Part shown: positions 1 to 8,662 of the stretch, piece after piece | Layout: the number at the start of each line of letters is the position of its first letter | Position numbering within the stretch: position 1 is the stretch's first letter | NCBI GenBank assembly: GCA_030642005.1 | Contig: DAOWOP010000006.1 | Location: 1 to 29,004, forward strand | From: Planctomycetales bacterium | GTDB taxonomy: Bacteria > Planctomycetota > Phycisphaerae > SM23-33 | Length of the DNA: 29,004 nucleotides | Reading direction: 5' to 3' | Notes under the pieces: model-generated | The model's input: the letters and a program-made list of their open reading frames with translations, nothing else | What the model was told of the DNA's origin: nothing | Databases searched by the model: none | Position numbers and translations under genes: made by a program

Positions 1-69
1 AAAATGGACGGAAAAAGGACCTCGAAAACCACAAGTGCTTGGCGACTAAAGATTTACGTGTTTTTGAAA

Positions 70-159
70 CTTTCCCATTCGTTCCCATTCGTTCCGAATC
101 GTTCCGAATCGTTCCGTTTGGTTCCGTTTCGTTCCTATTCGTTCCCATTCGTTCCGTTT
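70..159. repeat. Tandem 10-bp repeat, about nine units
   Basis: Nine consecutive 10-base units follow the pattern CGTTCC plus four variable bases (CATT, GAAT, GAAT, GTTT, GTTT, TATT, CATT, GTTT), with the first unit degenerate and unit six starting with G. The period is exactly 10 throughout, close to one helical turn. The array lies in non-coding DNA ahead of the VanZ-like gene. Both short reading frames across it (4-204 and 39-260) only translate the repeat into F/P/V/R/S-rich peptides, so I do not treat it as coding. Its function is unknown. Confidence 0.85.
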
Positions 160-349
160 CGTCGCCCGAGCCGACACAAGTCGTCGCCGTGCGGGTCAAC
201 GTGAACGGCGGCATGGCTGCGATGTCGATGATTTTTATTTCGATTCCTTCGTGGCTATAAAATGAGTAGTGCAATAACATTATCAGAATATACATGTTGT
301 TCCCCTGACACAGGATAAGATTGAGAGAATAAATACCACCTTGCAACCC
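160..349 (+). other. Non-coding leader region before the VanZ-like gene
   Basis: About 190 bases with no convincing gene, between the 10-bp repeat array and the first real gene. The second half is clearly AT-richer than the flanking genes. It presumably holds the promoter of the plus-strand pair; only one weak candidate is visible (305-333). I see no hairpin followed by a T-run and no RNA gene. Confidence 0.6.
305..333 (+). promoter_or_regulatory. Weak candidate promoter for the VanZ/protease pair
   Basis: CTGACA at 305-310 (5 of 6 to TTGACA), a 17-base spacer, then AATAAA at 328-333 (4 of 6 to TATAAT). Transcription would begin around 340, which leaves almost no leader before the ATG at 350. 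The match is modest and could be chance in an AT-rich stretch. Confidence 0.25.
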
Positions 350-1750
350 ATGCGTGGAACATCGTCGAGGCCGATGCCGGGAGCGCCCGCCAATCCCGGC
401 CTGATTTACCTTATCCTGCTGGCGATCTACTTCGGCTTTGTCGTGTATGGCAGCCTGGTTCCTCTGGAATTCCGGTACGTTCCGTTCGAGCAGGCGGTCA
501 GGATATTCCGCAAGATTCCCTATCTTCACATCGGCATCCAGTCGCGGTCCGACCTGGTAGCCAACTTTCTGTTGTTTATCCCGCTGACGTTCTTTGCGAT
601 GGGGGCCTTGACGCGGGAGAATCGCCGTCGGGCAAAGCCGCTGATCGCCCTGGCAACAGCCGCCGCCGCGGCCATGATCAGCGTATCCGTCGAGTTCGCA
701 CAGATATATTTCCCCGGACGGACAACTTCACAAAACGACATTTTCGCCGAGACCGCCGGCGGCATTGCGGGAATCGTGCTGTGGTTCTGCTTCGGCGGGC
801 GGATAACGCGGTGGGCAAGGAGTCTCTGGGCAGAGCAGGCCAAGGACCGACTGGCCGTCAAAATACTCACAGGCTACGTGGTGCTGCTGATTATCTATCA
901 GATGCTTCCGTTCGAGCTGACAATCAGCCTGGTGGAGGTGTACCACAAGTGGAAGGCGTCCGGGGTCAACATTTTCCCTTTCTGCGATCCGGGCGGCGTG
1001 GCTGCGTACACTATCGTCTCGAAGGTTGCGGTGATGATTCCGACAGGCTACCTGCTGATGCTGTTGCAGCGTCGCCGCCGGTATCGGATATACCGGGCAG
1101 TCGTTCAGGTCTGCGTCCTGGCGGCCTTGATCGAAGCAGCCCAGTTGTTCGTCATTAACCGCTACAGCAGTTCCACGGACGTGGTGCTCGGGGCGTTCGG
1201 CGGGTTGTTGGGCGCTGTCGCGGCGGTGCTGTTCGGCCCAGCTGCCAGTCGCCCTGTCCTGGAAACTGATTTCTGGAGACGTCGCGGCATGTGGATAAAG
1301 TTAATTGCAACCGCTGCGCTGGTAGCCGGCATTGGTTGGGAAAAGTGGTATCCGTTCGATTTCTGCTGGCCGGCGGAAGGGCTGGCGACGGGCGCGAGAA
1401 GGATACTGGCTGTACCCCTCGCCCGACAGTACCTCATGCCGGAGTTCCTGGCGCTGTCTCAAGTGGTCCGTGAACTGACCGCGTTTTTCATCCTGGGGAT
1501 GCTTTTGCGAAGCCTGTCGGCCCCATCAGGCAAGACTGGTAAGATCGTCGGCGTTTTGGTTGTCGTCGTCCTTGCTGTTGTGTTTGAGTTCGTCCAGGTG
1601 TTCCTTGCTTCGCGGACGGCCGACCTGACGGCGATGATTATCAGCGGGGCGGGCGGAGTGATGGGTATTTGGCTGTTTGGCCGGTTCGTGAACATATTCC
1701 TGAAGACAAAACAGACCGATATGAAAAAGATACGTAATGGAGAACAGTGA
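350..1750 (+). CDS. VanZ-family membrane protein with three VanZ-like repeats
   Basis: Polytopic inner-membrane protein of about 466 residues. Ordinary VanZ-like domains are roughly 100-150 residues; here the signature occurs three times. Each copy has an upstream P-F/L-[DE]-[FL] element (VPLEF, LPFEL, YPFDF) and a downstream E-x2-Q ... R ... G-G-x2-G element (EFAQIYFPGR, EAAQLFVINR, EFVQVFLASR, each followed by a GG pair). The third copy lacks the Asp seen after the Arg in copies one and two. VanZ itself gives low-level teicoplanin resistance; the biochemical role of most family members is unknown, and VanZ-like proteins recur in exosortase and EPS loci. ATG 350 is used. An in-frame TTG at 341 and an ATG at 374 behind GAGG are alternatives. 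Its stop overlaps the next start by one base, so the two genes form an operon. Confidence 0.85.
   Translation: MRGTSSRPMPGAPANPGLIYLILLAIYFGFVVYGSLVPLEFRYVPFEQAVRIFRKIPYLHIGIQSRSDLVANFLLFIPLTFFAMGALTRENRRRAKPLIALATAAAAAMISVSVEFAQIYFPGRTTSQNDIFAETAGGIAGIVLWFCFGGRITRWARSLWAEQAKDRLAVKILTGYVVLLIIYQMLPFELTISLVEVYHKWKASGVNIFPFCDPGGVAAYTIVSKVAVMIPTGYLLMLLQRRRRYRIYRAVVQVCVLAALIEAAQLFVINRYSSSTDVVLGAFGGLLGAVAAVLFGPAASRPVLETDFWRRRGMWIKLIATAALVAGIGWEKWYPFDFCWPAEGLATGARRILAVPLARQYLMPEFLALSQVVRELTAFFILGMLLRSLSAPSGKTGKIVGVLVVVVLAVVFEFVQVFLASRTADLTAMIISGAGGVMGIWLFGRFVNIFLKTKQTDMKKIRNGEQ
458..797 (+). repeat. VanZ-like repeat 1 (coding)
   Basis: First internal VanZ-like unit, from the VPLEF element to the GGIAG element. 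It contains hydrophobic helices and the E-F-A-Q ... G-R-T-T ... N-D signature. This is the most canonical of the three copies. Boundaries are approximate. Confidence 0.65.
905..1239 (+). repeat. VanZ-like repeat 2 (coding)
   Basis: Second internal unit, from LPFEL to FGGLLG. It keeps the E-A-A-Q, R, S/T-D and GG positions at the same spacing as repeat 1. An Arg-rich cytoplasmic loop (RRRRYRIYR) lies in the middle. Boundaries are approximate. Confidence 0.6.
1349..1683 (+). repeat. VanZ-like repeat 3 (coding)
   Basis: Third internal unit, from YPFDF to GAGGVMG. The E-F-V-Q, R-T and GG positions are kept, but the Asp found in repeats 1 and 2 is replaced by Ala. This copy may be structural rather than active. 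Boundaries are approximate. Confidence 0.55.
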
Positions 1751-2922
1751 TGCGGCGGATACGGACACTTGGGGGCGCTTTTCTGGCTTTGCTGTTGCTG
1801 GTCGTGGCGGTCCGGCCGACCGACGCGCTTTCCGGGCAGGGGTCGGTAACTAAACCGTCGCAAAAGAAAGACCTCAAGGCAGATGCCGAAAAACTCGCCA
1901 AGACGTGGACCGACCGCCTCGGCGAAGGATACGCCACCCGGACCGACTCGCGCCGCCACATCGTCTATGTTTCGGCAGTGGATAAAAAGGCCCTTACGCA
2001 CGTTACCCGCCTGCTCGGCGATTATTACGACGCGCAGCGCAAGATGCTGTTTCCCAAACCGCTGCGGTGGAACGTTACGGTCATCCTGCCGACGCTGAAG
2101 GATTACCGCAGGCTCGTGCCCACGGTCAAGGCGCACGGCATCTACAACCACAGGAACCGCACGCTGATCAGCATCAGTTTCAGCGGTGTGCTGGTACACG
2201 AGTTCACGCACGCCCTCCACCACAACGACCAGGCCGCCGCGAACCAGAAGCATCCCATCTGGATCACAGAGGGCCTGGCGACGCTGTTCCAGAGCGCGAG
2301 TTTCGATTCAAAAAAAGGCGAGTGGAAAATTCCAGTCGATACAGGGCTTGAGGTAGTGCAGAAGGCGTTGAAGAAAAAGAAAGCCCATTCGTTACACAAA
2401 CTGTGTTCTATGAAGCGTAAGGCGTTCATGCAGGATGCGGAGTTATGCTATCGGCAAGTGCGATACGTGATGTTGTATCTCCACCGGCTGGGGAAGTTGC
2501 GGGAGTTTTACAAGACATACAAGGCCGGTTACGCGACCGATCCGACGGGGCTTGAGGCCCTGGGCGAGACGCTCGGCAAACCGCTGAAGAAGATAGAGTC
2601 CGACTGGAAGAAATGGGTGCTGGCCCAGAAGCCGCCGTGGCGTCCGACTCGTGAGCACCAGGCACACCTCGGCGTGCGGATGAAACAGATATCGACAGGA
2701 GTGAAGATTATCGGCTTCGTCCGCAATTCCTCCGCCAAGCGGGCAGGGCTGCTGAAGACCGGCGACATCATCATTTCGCTCGCCGATCAGACCGTGCGGA
2801 CACCGAATGCGCTGACCGCAGCCGTCCAGTCCTGCAAGGCCGGACAAACAATCGAGATCGAAATCGTTCGCAATGGGAGAACCATCGTCATCAAGCATCT
2901 GCTCGGCGTTATGCCCAAGTAA
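1750..2922 (+). CDS. Secreted gluzincin-like metalloprotease with PDZ domain
   Basis: Protein of 390 residues. Residues 1-27 form a signal peptide (Arg-rich start, LLLLVVAV core), so it is probably exported. A peptidase MA-like domain follows: H150-E-F-T-H154 supplies zinc ligands and E174 in WITEGLA is the likely third ligand, the gluzincin arrangement. Residues about 305-387 form a PDZ domain (LGVRM at the carboxylate loop, RAGLLKTGDIIISL). Similar HExxH-PDZ proteins are common in planctomycetes; their substrates are largely unknown. GGAG at 1739-1742 lies seven bases before ATG 1750; a GTG at 1747 is in frame. The ATG shares one base with the VanZ-like gene's TGA, which suggests translational coupling. 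The gene converges on the EPS operon with only 13 bases between stops. Confidence 0.85.
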   Translation: MRRIRTLGGAFLALLLLVVAVRPTDALSGQGSVTKPSQKKDLKADAEKLAKTWTDRLGEGYATRTDSRRHIVYVSAVDKKALTHVTRLLGDYYDAQRKMLFPKPLRWNVTVILPTLKDYRRLVPTVKAHGIYNHRNRTLISISFSGVLVHEFTHALHHNDQAAANQKHPIWITEGLATLFQSASFDSKKGEWKIPVDTGLEVVQKALKKKKAHSLHKLCSMKRKAFMQDAELCYRQVRYVMLYLHRLGKLREFYKTYKAGYATDPTGLEALGETLGKPLKKIESDWKKWVLAQKPPWRPTREHQAHLGVRMKQISTGVKIIGFVRNSSAKRAGLLKTGDIIISLADQTVRTPNALTAAVQSCKAGQTIEIEIVRNGRTIVIKHLLGVMPK

Positions 2923-2935
2923 CCGGCCGGTAAAA

Positions 2936-3859
2936 TTATCCCTTCAGGCCGTAGGAATACGCCTGTTCGACGCCGGCGGCCTCGGTATCGAGATATTCGG
3001 CGACGCCGGTAAACCTGAACCTCCGCAAGAGGCGTCGTAACTTGGCGTCGGTCCTGCCGAGGTTGACCCGGTGCCGCCGGCGGGCGAGTCGGCTCATGGG
3101 GAGGATCGGCTGGTCGGGGTCGAGTTCCCATGGATGCAGGTAGATCATGCCGGACCGGCCTAGTCTCCCGGCCCCGTTCAGCGCGGCGGCGACCAGACAA
3201 ACCGGCAGTAGGCGAAGATATCCACCGCCGCCGACAGGCCAATTCACGCCCATCACGCGCAGGGTCAGCGGCGGAATCTCCAGGATTTCGCCGCCGTTCG
3301 GACCGACAGCGAGGTGAGCGAACCGCGGCGCGCCGGGGACGCCATAACGATCGTGACGGATAGGGAAGACCGATGAATCATATTTATAACCCGCTTCGGC
3401 GAGCACGTCTATCGCCCATGCGGTCTCGTGCGTTATGGAAAACGTCGGGGCGCGGAATCCGACGACCGGCCTGCCGGAGATGTCCTCCAGCAAGCGCCGG
3501 CTGTCCAGCAGTTCGCGGTGGAACTGCTCCGGCGCGAGTCGGCCCAGCATAGCATGACCCATACCGTGAGAGGCGATCTCGTGGCCGGCATTGGCGATCA
3601 TCCGCACCACGTCGCGCTCGTGCCGGGCCACCCAGCCCAGCACGAAGAACGTGGCTGAGGCGTCATGATCGGACAGTAGCCGCAGAATACGCTCCACGCA
3701 CGGCGCGAGGCGCTTTTCGAAAGAGTCCCACTGTTGGGGGCGCGTCCCGCCGTCGGCCGCCGCCTCCACCTGGAAGTACTCCTCCACGTCAAAACTGAGC
3801 ATGTGTGAGAGACCGGCGGAATCGGCGGACGCTTCACATTGTTTTGCCTGCCGGGTCAC
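2936..3859 (-). CDS. Exosortase-system polysaccharide deacetylase (DUF3473 type)
   Basis: Carbohydrate esterase 4 (NodB-fold) deacetylase, about 307 residues, expected to remove N-acetyl groups from EPS sugars. Near the N-terminus is SFDVEEYF with the metal/catalytic Asp24. HEIASHG gives metal ligands H93 and H98. RAPTFS at 136-141 is the R-A-P-x-F-S substrate motif of the exosortase-linked subfamily. The C-terminal YLHPWELDP and the Arg-rich RLARRRHRVNLGRT match the DUF3473 extension of XrtA-associated deacetylases (TIGR03006 type). The longest open frame begins far inside the TPR gene. I chose GTG 3859, which overlaps the TPR stop as GTGA; ATG 3800, directly before LSFDVEE, is the alternative and would give a start typical of the family. 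It has no signal peptide with either start. Confidence 0.88.
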   Translation of the reverse strand: MTRQAKQCEASADSAGLSHMLSFDVEEYFQVEAAADGGTRPQQWDSFEKRLAPCVERILRLLSDHDASATFFVLGWVARHERDVVRMIANAGHEIASHGMGHAMLGRLAPEQFHRELLDSRRLLEDISGRPVVGFRAPTFSITHETAWAIDVLAEAGYKYDSSVFPIRHDRYGVPGAPRFAHLAVGPNGGEILEIPPLTLRVMGVNWPVGGGGYLRLLPVCLVAAALNGAGRLGRSGMIYLHPWELDPDQPILPMSRLARRRHRVNLGRTDAKLRRLLRRFRFTGVAEYLDTEAAGVEQAYSYGLKG

Positions 3860-6800
3860 TGTTTGCTTTCGCCGTGGTCGGCTTCGGCGAGAGCCGCCTT
3901 GGCCAGTCTTGCCGCCTGGTCCTCGGCAACCGTGAGTTTCCTTCCATCGGTCTTGATGGCCTCGGCGGTGCTGACGGCTGCGGCGAGGTGCCATCGCCCA
4001 AGGTCCCGGTTGCCCGCGTCGGTCTCTATGACGCCCAGGTGGTAATGCACTTCCGGCGAGCGAGGCAGTCCCTTGACTGCCCGCCGGACTTCAAGCCGGG
4101 CCTGCTCTTTTTTGCCCAGAAGGAAGGCGATCCATCCTTTCGTATCGTGAAAGGCGACGGCCAATGGAGCGGCCTCGATTGCCGCCTCGCTCCACCGCAA
4201 CGCCTCGTCGAGACGGACGGCATCCCGGGGATACAGTTGGGAAACGAGGTAAGCGGCGTTGTTGGCCGCCATCGGATTTCGCGTCGCCTGCCAAACTTTG
4301 CGGTACAGCGACAGCGCCTCGGCGAGACGACCTGCATTCTCCGTGGCTGTCGCCTGGGCCAGGACCAGGTAAAGACTGTCCTTTTCGACCTCGGCCGCCT
4401 TGCGATAGACCTCCGCCGCCTTTTCGTATTCCCCTTCGTTCAGCAACAGCGAGGCGCGGATCACCCTGGCCAGCACACAATCCTCCGGCCTGATCGTCTC
4501 CAGCAAGACCCTCAGCGTGGCTGGGTCAGGCCGGCTTTTAATGATCAAGGCAGCCGCCCACTGACACTTCGGGCGGGCCTTCAGCACCTCCATTGCCCAC
4601 GATTTGCCGACCGGCGCCAGGCCAAGATCTATCGCCACCGACGCCTTCAGCAGGTTCGCCGCTTCGGCGGCGGCCTTTGTATCTCCGCGCGCCCGCCGGA
4701 CCAGTTCGGCGACGGCATTCCTGCTGACCTCGCCGATGCTCTTATAGTTTGCCAGTTCCGTCTCAGCCTGCGACACCCGTCCGGCGGCCAGTGCGACGAG
4801 CAACCTGTAATGCGACGGGATCGCCCTTGGTTTCGGCATCCCGGCAAGCCGACGATTAATCCGGTCAATTCGGCCGGCCCACTTCCGGATCAAAGTCGCA
4901 TCGTCTTTCTGCACCGATAAAATCAAACCCAGCAGGGCATCGTGCAGACCTGCCTTCTCAACGCTCGGCAGCATTTTGGCGGCCGAATCGGACTTGTCGT
5001 CCAGGTTCAACAATATGGCCAGTTGTCTCCACCGTGGCGCGGTGGTATCCTTGGCCATCCGCGATGCAAGTTCCGAAGCCGCTCCGTGATCGTCCGCCGC
5101 AAGCATGGCCTGGACGGCAAGATAGGCCGCCCCTGTGGGCATCGGCCGGTTCTTCGCATGCCGAGAAACAAATGAATGAAAGGCCTTGACGGCCTCGGCG
5201 GGCTTGCCCGCATCAAGCAGCACTTTCATCTTCTGCACAAGCACGCCGGCGTGACCGGCCCGAACCTTTTCAAGTCGGTCGAGGATATTGAGTTTTACCT
5301 CGTCCGTTTCCGCAATTTCCGCCAGTAACCACTGGGCCGTAACGTATTGGGGCGAATAGACGGAAATACTTTTCAGCAGGTCTCCGGCGCGGTCTTTCTG
5401 TCCCAATCCGGCGAAAGCCCGCCCAATGGCAAGTTGAATCTTCGGAATACTGGTGTATCCTTCCGCCACAATCTCCTGAAAACACCGAAGGGCTTGTGTG
5501 TAAAGACCCCAGCGAGCAAACAGAAGTCCCTGCTCGTACAGCGCCGTCGCCCGACCCGCCTGACCCAGTTTTCCCATCCGTTTCAGCACCTCCAGCGCCT
5601 GGACCGACTGATGCTCCGCATCCAGCATCCTCACCAGGGTCAGGTATGTTCTGACGTTCCCCGGTTGAAGGTCTATCGCTTTTTGAAGCAGCGGAAGCGA
5701 CTCGCTTCTTCTACCGGCCTCGGAAAGCACCGCCGCACGCAACAAGTACGACGCGGCATCGTTCGGAAACAATCTCTCCGCGCTATCGCACACAGCCAGC
5801 GCTTCTTCGATCTGTTCTATACGCACGTACAATCCTGCGATCCGCCTAAGGGCGGCGGCGTCTTTTTCCTCGGTGGCCGTCCTGCACAACTGCGCCAGCA
5901 AAACGCTCGCTTCCTTTCGCCGGTCGGCCGCGAACATGACGGCGGCCTTTGCCTCTGTTGCCGTACGACGCCATGCCGGGGTTCGGGCCAACTTGTCCAG
6001 TTCGGCAATCGCCTGGTCAACACCCCCGTCAGCCGCCAGCATCCTCGCGCGAAGCAGCCTGGCGCGATTGCGGAAAAACTCGGAAGATTCGGCGCGGTCG
6101 ATCAAGCGATCATAGACCTCGGCCGAGGCCTTGAAATCACCCATGCGAGCTAACAACCGGCCTATCGTCAGATCAATCATATCGCGATTAGCGCCGGGAA
6201 TTGCCAGGAGGGCCTTTTCCACTTCCTGCGGACCGATCTTTTCGGCCAGAACGCCGGCGATCCGCACATATATCGGCAGTTGCTCCGGCGATGCCTTCAA
6301 CACCGCCTTCCACTGATCAAGGCATTCGTCTCTCCGCCCCTGCAGCAGGTAGGCCCGTCCCAGCAGAAATCGCAGGCCCTGATCGTCGGGTGTCTTTTTC
6401 AGTTCGTCGAGGCAGACTTTCACACAATCCTCAGGCCGGCCGCTGTTGAGGTAATCCGTCGCCAATCCCAGGCCTGCTCGCCCGGTCTCACGGAACTGCC
6501 TGAGCATTTGATCGACAGGGACATGTTCTTCGCTTCGAAGGTCCCTTAACTTAAGTCTCAACAGGTTTGCCTCGTCGTTTGCCGGGTCGATCCGGTCCAG
6601 AGTGATTTGGCACTGTTCCAGGTCGTCCGGGTCGCCGCTGTCGAACAATGTCCGCGCCAGCACCAGGCGATAATCGTCATTCAGATCGTCGATCCGCACG
6701 GCGGCGCGAAATTGCTCGATCGCCTGAAGGCGACGCCCTGTGGCCAAATACAGTTGGCCGAGTTTAAAATGAACACGAGGGCGAGGCTGCTTCGGCTCCC

Positions 6801-8604
6801 GTGCGAGTTCGTCGATCAGGGTCTTCTCGGCCTCGGACACCAGGCCGATCCGCATCTTCGCTCGGGCTACGGCGAAACAGTCCTCGGTAGTAACGGGTTT
6901 GCACCTGGCGGCTTTGTCAAAGGCCTGCTGCGCCTCTCGCTTCTTCTCCAGGAAAACGTACCCCTCGGCGACTACCACCAGCATTGCCGGGTTGTCCTTG
7001 AATTTCTCCTCGGCTTCTTCCAGTGTCTTTTTGGCTAGTTCAGGCTGGTCTGTGTGCTTGGCCGTCTTTACGAACAGCCCGATAGCGGCCGGGTCGCCGG
7101 GATGCGCCCGGTAGTATTCTTGCGCATCAGTAAAGGCCTGCTGGTAATGCCCGTCCTGCAGGAGGGAGGCTGCCAAATATCTGCGAGCGTAAGCGTTATC
7201 CGGGTCGATCTTTGTAACAACTGTTCGCATCGCTTTGTGCGCCGATTCTTTTTTACCGATAGCCCGAGCCGCCAGCGCATAGGTGATATGAACATCAACT
7301 GCAAAACGCCTGTCGCGCCCTCTAAGAGACTTCGGCGTCAGCCTGAAGAGGATGCGCTCCGCATCAGCGGTTTTTCTCTGCAGAATCAGCAGTTTTGCAC
7401 GGACAAGGAGGGCCTGGCCAAGCCCAGGATTGTCCTTCAGTATCTCCTTGCAGAAACCCCCGGTTGTCTCCAGTATCTTCCCGCGAGTTGCGTCTTTTTC
7501 CTTTTCCAGATTGCAGAGACGCCGGGCCATTTCCAGATCAGTATTAACAAGATCGATTAAGGCCTCCACCCGCGCTAACCTGACCTCCAGTTGATCGGGA
7601 TGTTCCTCCAACAGGCCGTTCAGAGTACTGCGATACTCGTCCCAAAGTTTGCGCCGGCCTGCGCTGTCGGCGTCGCTGATGGACGTTCCTAATTTGTACT
7701 TGGCGAGTTTCAGAACGGCGACAGGCGGGCGCGACTTCACATTCAGCGCCATGATCGCCTTGCCGGCGGCGGTCAAGGATTCCTTGTTCCGACGAATCCG
7801 CTCCCGCTGCTGTGCGGCGCGCTTTGGATCGACCTTCTCATCCTTGCGAAGATTCACCTCGGCCTGGCCAATCTCCCGGATACACAAATCCACCAACACT
7901 CTCGCGGCAATAGGACGGGAAGCGTCTTTGCGAACGACTTCGAGAAGAGTCTTAATAGCCTGATCAGCCGCCTCATCCGATTTGTCAGAGGCAGCGTTAC
8001 TTTCTTTTCGCCTGGCAACGGCCAGTTTGTCGTCGCGAGATGCCTTGGCGATCCTCGCTTCCCGCGCCAGCCGCCCACCCACCACTCGCCAGGCAAGAGC
8101 GATTCTCTGATAATTCCGGCTGACGTTCTGCTGCACCTCCATGGCGCGCTTCGGGCCGGATGTCCTGACCTTCAGGAGAATCTCGTTGGCCTGATTGAAT
8201 TGCCTGATAGCCTCATCGAGCACGGCAGGATCGATGATGGCTTTCCTGCTGGCCATCGACTCATTCGCCGGCAGACTGTAACTCTTCGCCAGTGTAATGG
8301 ATATCGAGACTTCTCCGGGATTCAACCTGCCGGCTTCGGCCAGTGCCTTCCGCGCGTCGGCATGCCGCCCGAGGTGAATGAGGGCCTGGGCCTTTACATA
8401 GTAACCCCGCCAGTCCGCCGGATGCTTCGTAATATATTTTTCCGCCAGGTCCATGGCCTTGGGAAACTTCTCGGCCCGGATAGCCAACTCCGCCCGCGCA
8501 AGCAACTTCGGGCCGCTGCTTCGACGCAGGTACAACCATGTACCGGCGGTTATCCCCCCAAGAATGCCCACAATGATCAGGATTATGATGATGCGTCGTT
8601 TCAT
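3856..8604 (-). CDS. Giant membrane-anchored TPR-repeat protein (PrsT-like)
   Basis: Protein of 1582 residues. A short basic start (MKRR) is followed by one transmembrane helix at about 4-26, and there is no lipobox Cys. The rest is an almost continuous helical tandem of tetratricopeptide-like units, for example A-x-Y-x-L-A-x2-L-x-x-G-x-x-x-x-A-x-x-x-x-x-x-x-x-x-P patterns recurring about every 34 residues. The topology implies a large periplasmic scaffold. In proteobacterial PEP-CTERM/exosortase loci a large TPR lipoprotein (TIGR02917, PrsT) occupies the same genomic niche. This protein looks analogous, but the assignment rests on context and repeat type, and it is longer than PrsT (about 900 residues). 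AAGGAG at 8613-8618 precedes ATG 8604 with good spacing. It lies 58 bases downstream of the exosortase and overlaps the deacetylase start. Confidence 0.85.
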   Translation of the reverse strand: MKRRIIIILIIVGILGGITAGTWLYLRRSSGPKLLARAELAIRAEKFPKAMDLAEKYITKHPADWRGYYVKAQALIHLGRHADARKALAEAGRLNPGEVSISITLAKSYSLPANESMASRKAIIDPAVLDEAIRQFNQANEILLKVRTSGPKRAMEVQQNVSRNYQRIALAWRVVGGRLAREARIAKASRDDKLAVARRKESNAASDKSDEAADQAIKTLLEVVRKDASRPIAARVLVDLCIREIGQAEVNLRKDEKVDPKRAAQQRERIRRNKESLTAAGKAIMALNVKSRPPVAVLKLAKYKLGTSISDADSAGRRKLWDEYRSTLNGLLEEHPDQLEVRLARVEALIDLVNTDLEMARRLCNLEKEKDATRGKILETTGGFCKEILKDNPGLGQALLVRAKLLILQRKTADAERILFRLTPKSLRGRDRRFAVDVHITYALAARAIGKKESAHKAMRTVVTKIDPDNAYARRYLAASLLQDGHYQQAFTDAQEYYRAHPGDPAAIGLFVKTAKHTDQPELAKKTLEEAEEKFKDNPAMLVVVAEGYVFLEKKREAQQAFDKAARCKPVTTEDCFAVARAKMRIGLVSEAEKTLIDELAREPKQPRPRVHFKLGQLYLATGRRLQAIEQFRAAVRIDDLNDDYRLVLARTLFDSGDPDDLEQCQITLDRIDPANDEANLLRLKLRDLRSEEHVPVDQMLRQFRETGRAGLGLATDYLNSGRPEDCVKVCLDELKKTPDDQGLRFLLGRAYLLQGRRDECLDQWKAVLKASPEQLPIYVRIAGVLAEKIGPQEVEKALLAIPGANRDMIDLTIGRLLARMGDFKASAEVYDRLIDRAESSEFFRNRARLLRARMLAADGGVDQAIAELDKLARTPAWRRTATEAKAAVMFAADRRKEASVLLAQLCRTATEEKDAAALRRIAGLYVRIEQIEEALAVCDSAERLFPNDAASYLLRAAVLSEAGRRSESLPLLQKAIDLQPGNVRTYLTLVRMLDAEHQSVQALEVLKRMGKLGQAGRATALYEQGLLFARWGLYTQALRCFQEIVAEGYTSIPKIQLAIGRAFAGLGQKDRAGDLLKSISVYSPQYVTAQWLLAEIAETDEVKLNILDRLEKVRAGHAGVLVQKMKVLLDAGKPAEAVKAFHSFVSRHAKNRPMPTGAAYLAVQAMLAADDHGAASELASRMAKDTTAPRWRQLAILLNLDDKSDSAAKMLPSVEKAGLHDALLGLILSVQKDDATLIRKWAGRIDRINRRLAGMPKPRAIPSHYRLLVALAAGRVSQAETELANYKSIGEVSRNAVAELVRRARGDTKAAAEAANLLKASVAIDLGLAPVGKSWAMEVLKARPKCQWAAALIIKSRPDPATLRVLLETIRPEDCVLARVIRASLLLNEGEYEKAAEVYRKAAEVEKDSLYLVLAQATATENAGRLAEALSLYRKVWQATRNPMAANNAAYLVSQLYPRDAVRLDEALRWSEAAIEAAPLAVAFHDTKGWIAFLLGKKEQARLEVRRAVKGLPRSPEVHYHLGVIETDAGNRDLGRWHLAAAVSTAEAIKTDGRKLTVAEDQAARLAKAALAEADHGESKQ

Positions 8605-8662
8605 TTCCGCTTTCTCCTTAGGCCCTTTCGTCTGCTATTGATGTATGGCATCTTCGATGACT

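Noticed and set aside
4..260. Two short open frames across the 10-bp repeat array
   Set aside because: Their peptides are translations of the repeat, low in complexity, overlap in two frames and have no ribosome site.
1459..2253. 264-codon minus-strand open frame
   Set aside because: Antisense to the VanZ-like and protease genes, both of which show clear family motifs on the plus strand.
2922..2931. ACCGGCCGGT perfect palindrome between convergent genes
   Set aside because: Ten bases without a loop and without T-runs on either side; not a credible terminator or operator.
3805..4920. 371-codon plus-strand open frame
   Set aside because: It is antisense to the TPR gene and shares its codon-position GC pattern; its translation has no recognisable domain. 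The same applies to the plus-strand frames at 5347-6153, 6607-7038, 8645-9475 and 26703-27650.
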